Assembly (NCBI RefSeq): GCF_022458985.1
Contig: NC_061774.1
Span: 15,958,197-16,022,196, forward strand
Reading direction: 5' to 3'
DNA: 64,000 bases
Source of the DNA: Mugil cephalus
Lineage: Eukaryota > Chordata > Actinopteri > Mugiliformes > Mugilidae
The notes beneath the pieces were generated by a model. The model saw nothing but the letters and a program-made list of their open reading frames with translations, was not told the origin of the DNA and searched no databases. Numbering within the stretch: the first letter of the stretch is position 1; each line of letters opens with the position of its first letter. Below, in pieces: positions 60,706 through 64,000 of the stretch. The position numbers were made by a program, and so were the translations under genes.

Positions 60706-62093
60706 TTTATTTCGTAATCTTTAAGCAAAATTAGACATATAGAACTTTGAAAATAACAAAAGTGCTATTTCGCGAAGACAGACACCCAGAGACGCAGCAG
60801 AAACACTACTGGTGGCGAAACCAAAATCAACAGCATGAGAAAGTACTCAGCCCTCGCGACCCTTTAAAACCCACACTATATAACCTACAAAACAAGAGAA
60901 AACCAAAAAAAAAAAAAAAAACAACAAAAAAAACAGGTGCACACTCACACTCACACTCACACACACACACACACACACTCTCTCACACTCATCACTCTTG
61001 CATTTGCAAGTTCCAAAACCGCATCTCTTCCTTTCTCTCGGCCTCTTCACCGCACTCGCGAATGAGAACTCGTTTTCACATGCACACAAACACACGGGTG
61101 CTCAAAGCAGCATGTGTACGTGCACACTTTGTGGAGATAATATCAGATAGCTTAACAGATAAACTGGCTGTAAAAGATGCACTTTTTTTTTTTCTTAACA
61201 AAACAATCACAGTAACATAGTATTTATCTCTGCCTTGTCATCTTCTGGCAAGAGCTGTCCCAAACCAATTATTTCTATAAGAGCTAAAAAAGAAAAAAAA
61301 AAAAAGAAGAAGAAAAAAAAAGATAACATCATTTGTGTGGCTGTTGTGTCGGTACGCAAAAGAAAATTAAAATGAGTCGCCCGAAATGGGTTTAAAATCA
61401 CTACATCTGCATATCCTCTAGATTCCCTTCCTGGATTCAGTCTCTCATCTCTGAGTCTCATCTGCTTGTAACCCACTCCACACGGAATAGTCTCAGGGAA
61501 TAGAAAGAATGACAAAAAAGAACGAGCTTCGTAAGGCATTGAAACGTAAAACAAAACAAAGAAGCAATTAAAAACATTTCGCGGATATTGACGTAGAGGC
61601 CATTGTTCTAGATGTGTCTCCCGCAGGAGGAAGGGATGGGAAATAAAAAGCACTTCTCTTTGTTTCTGTTATGAATTCAAGAAAAAAAGTGTTGATATCT
61701 CCTCAGTTTGCTTAAAAAGGCTTTTAAAATGATTTTTTTTTATATAGAAAAAAAACACTGCAGAAAGACCCCCTCCCCCGATCAGGAGAGGGGAAGCAGT
61801 TTGATTTTGGCAGCTCTGCACAACTTGACATCCATAGAGAGCTCTCAGCAACTCTCCTCGTAGTAAAAGTCTAGTTAAATCTCCTCACGTTTAATCCGAC
61901 TCCTGCCCTTCCCCTCCCGTCCCCGTCACGGCCCTCCCCCTCCCTGTGATATTTATAAAACACAATCCTCTTCTCCATTCGTTCATCCTCTTGCTCTTCC
62001 TCCTCCTCCTCCTCCTCCTCCTCCTCCTACTCCACCCCACCGCCGCGTCCCATTCCCCCCCGCCTGCGCCGGCTGCCTCTGGCCTCCTTAAAG
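60706..62093 (-). other. nlgn3: nlgn3 3' UTR (provisional)
   Basis: The region below the nlgn3 stop has no coding signal. The nearest AATAAA on the minus strand is at 60706-60711, giving a 3' UTR of about 1.4 kb. It contains A-rich runs, a (CCT)n tract at 61999-62028 and a CA run near 60959-60978. The true end may be farther. Confidence 0.4.
61999..62028. repeat. (CCT)n microsatellite in the nlgn3 3' UTR
   Basis: About ten CCT units, read as (AGG)n in the transcript, 65-95 nt after the stop codon. Confidence 0.9.
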
Positions 62094-62949
62094 CTATACG
62101 CGGGTGGTTGAGTGGGAGTGCGGCAGGCCGGTGGAGTTGAAGCCGGTCGTGAAGGTGTTGTAGGGGTGCAGGTTGGGCATGCCCACCAGGGAATTGGGGA
62201 TCATGGTGATGGTGTTGGGCGTCATCAGGGGGATGTCGTCCGGAGAGCGCCGCAGAGTGAGCGTGTAGTCGGGCAGCGACGCCAACCGCAGTGCCCCCTC
62301 GTTGCTGTTGCCCGCCTCGCACTCATGGTGCGTCTGGTTCATCTGCAGCGACATGATCTCTTCCTCGGGCGCGTGGTGGCCAATGTCGTTGGAGGTGGTC
62401 TGGCGCTGCGGGCTGGGCTGGCCGTGGCCGGAGTCCTGCCTCCGCTTGTCCTTACGGTAGTAGAGGGCTGCGAAGGCCAGGACGTTGAGGAACAGCAGCG
62501 AGGCTCCCACAGCGATGGTGACGCTGAGCTCGGTGGAGTAATCCCGCGGGTTCTCCACCACCAGCGGGTCCGTCTTCTCGTCGTCGTTCCAGGAGTCCTT
62601 GTCCTCGCTGTTATAGGCGGGGGACATGGGCGGCCGCTTGGTGTTGAACGGCCAGGTTTTCCCGTTGGGCCTCTTGGTGGACAGGGTGTTCTGCGTGGTC
62701 TCCGGCGGGGGCACTTTGGTGGTGGTGGAGGTGTAGTGAAACATGTCGTGGAGGTTGTACAGATGGGGCACTAGGTGTTTCCAAAAGGCCACTTTGGTGG
62801 CGCGGTAGTGGTCGCGCACGCGCGGTTTCAGGCCGATGTGCAGGTACAGCTGGTCCTGGGGGTTGTACTTGGACCAGGCCACCTCTTCGAAACGGTTGGC
62901 CTTGGTGTGGATGAACTTGGTGTCCTGGGGAACCGGCTTGTTGGGATCC
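62094..62949 (-). CDS. nlgn3: Neuroligin-3, last coding exon (partial gene)
   Basis: The exon starts after a TAG acceptor at 62950-62952 and encodes about 284 residues, beginning (G)-D-P-N-K-P-V-P-Q. It holds the end of the esterase-like domain ([19 protein letters not shown]), the stalk, the membrane segment [20 protein letters not shown] and the cytoplasmic tail. The tail carries the gephyrin-binding block [18 protein letters not shown] and the C-terminal PDZ ligand T-T-R-V. It matches NLGN3 better than other neuroligins (PNGKTW, KRP.SPAY, HHECEAG). Neuroligins are postsynaptic adhesion proteins that bind neurexins. The rest of the gene should lie beyond 64000, because in this family the preceding exon ends at the F-A-K-T-G block, which I do not see here. 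Confidence 0.93.
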
Positions 62950-64000
62950 CTACACACGAGGAAGACACAGACGTGATAGAGTGTTAAATGAGATTCTGAC
63001 AGCACATTTAAATTATTCATGCCTTGACATTCATGTGGGGGCAGGAGGCACATACAAATAATAAGGAGAAAGCATAACAGTCTGAGTCACAGCTTATATT
63101 CTGGCGTAGAAGGGGTTCAGCTGCTGGAGAACGCACTGCTTCTTGCTTGGAGAAATCCACAACAGCAACAGCGCGAAACCCACATCAACTAAACACCCAG
63201 CACCTGCGGTTAATAATTGATCCAGGTGTGTATATTGTGGTATGGATCCCGCTTTGAGAAGCTGCCTCAACTGCCACAGATTTTTCTCTTATTTACTTAT
63301 TTTCCCAAGCCTTCATGCAGAAGGATTGAGTCCCCCTTGCCTTTCAGCCATCTCGTTGTGGGCATAATGTGCCTCATCCCCCTTCTCCTCTCTCCCCAGA
63401 TGTTGTTCTTATTTCATTCCTGAGACAGCCCACCCACAAAAACCAGGGCAGAGGCTTTTAAAGTAAACACATATGAATAAGTCAGCAGGCTTTAGGGCTC
63501 GCGTCAGGAGGCATCTTGTTGTTGATAATCCAACGCGGGTGGAGCCCCTCCGCTAATTGCTCAGGGAAGGCAGCACAGTGTGCCTTGGCATCCAGTGTAG
63601 TGATGCAAAGTGGACCATATTAATCAAGACACTAAGTGAACTGTAGGGCTGTGTGCATGCGTGGACTTTAGGTGTGCTGTTGTGATTTGTGTGTGAGGCC
63701 GAGAGCGGGGGACAAAAGGCGTGTGTGAGCCTGAGGACCGAGCACGGGAAACAGACGGATGTCTGTGGGTGCAATTCCTCTCTCGATCTACAGAGTTCAC
63801 TGTTCCACCTCTCAGCTTTCAACGTGTTGCCTCAAGTGGCCAACCATTTCAATTACAGTGAAGCTATTGATTTATTGAAGGAATTAACATATAGCAATCT
63901 CCAGCAATCATACAACTCTTTGTTGTTGTAGCATGCCAGGAGTGGGAGTTCTGGGGGCCCTCGGTATTGCTTTTGGTACTGATGAAATGACTTTCTGTGA
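62950..64000 (-). other. nlgn3: nlgn3 intron
   Basis: Sequence upstream of the last nlgn3 exon. No neuroligin exon was recognised to the window edge, and no repeat element was identified. Confidence 0.55.

Noticed and set aside
62112-62774. 220-residue open frame on plus opposite nlgn3
   Set aside because: It is an antisense shadow of the GC-rich nlgn3 exon with a valine- and glycine-rich, unstructured composition.
63689-63931. 80-residue plus frame near the right edge
   Set aside because: Lies in the nlgn3 intron on the opposite strand, with no recognised domain.

Overview
The window is vertebrate genomic DNA, most likely from a ray-finned (teleost) fish with a fairly compact genome. Genes are split by GT-AG introns, many of only 80-300 bp. 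Intergenic DNA carries degraded Tc1/mariner, hAT-like and piggyBac-like DNA transposons, a LINE tail and long CA/GT microsatellites. The protein sequences are typical of fish orthologues of human genes. Nothing bacterial, viral or CRISPR-like was seen. Exon borders below were read by eye from splice signals and checked by reading phase.

Left part (0.2-25.5 kb). A centrin gene (cetn2, minus) lies head to head with nsdhl (plus, cholesterol synthesis). The gap between them holds several CCAAT boxes. The LIM-domain gene znf185 (plus, at least 33 coding exons) follows, then fut11 (minus, fucosyltransferase). This cetn2-nsdhl-znf185 order matches human Xq28.

Middle part (28.3-45.3 kb). rab9b (plus, single coding exon) converges on plp1 (minus, myelin proteolipid of DM20 type, seven coding exons), a pair that is also adjacent at human Xq22. 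Next is a two-exon protocadherin (minus) with an unusually short cytoplasmic tail.

Right part (46.9-64 kb). An rgcc-like cell-cycle regulator gene (plus, five exons) is followed by about 10 kb without recognisable genes. The window ends with the last coding exon and 3' UTR of nlgn3 (minus, neuroligin-3), whose upstream exons lie beyond the right edge.

The genes are independent units with their own promoters and do not form a pathway. Several have human orthologues on the X chromosome (CETN2, NSDHL, ZNF185, RAB9B, PLP1, NLGN3), so the segment looks like a piece of an ancestral linkage group. The observations most worth a second look are the 29 consecutive phase-2 symmetric exons of znf185, the M6-like last exon of plp1, start codons of plp1 and the protocadherin that become visible only after splicing, and a perfect 56-bp palindrome inside a hAT-like element.
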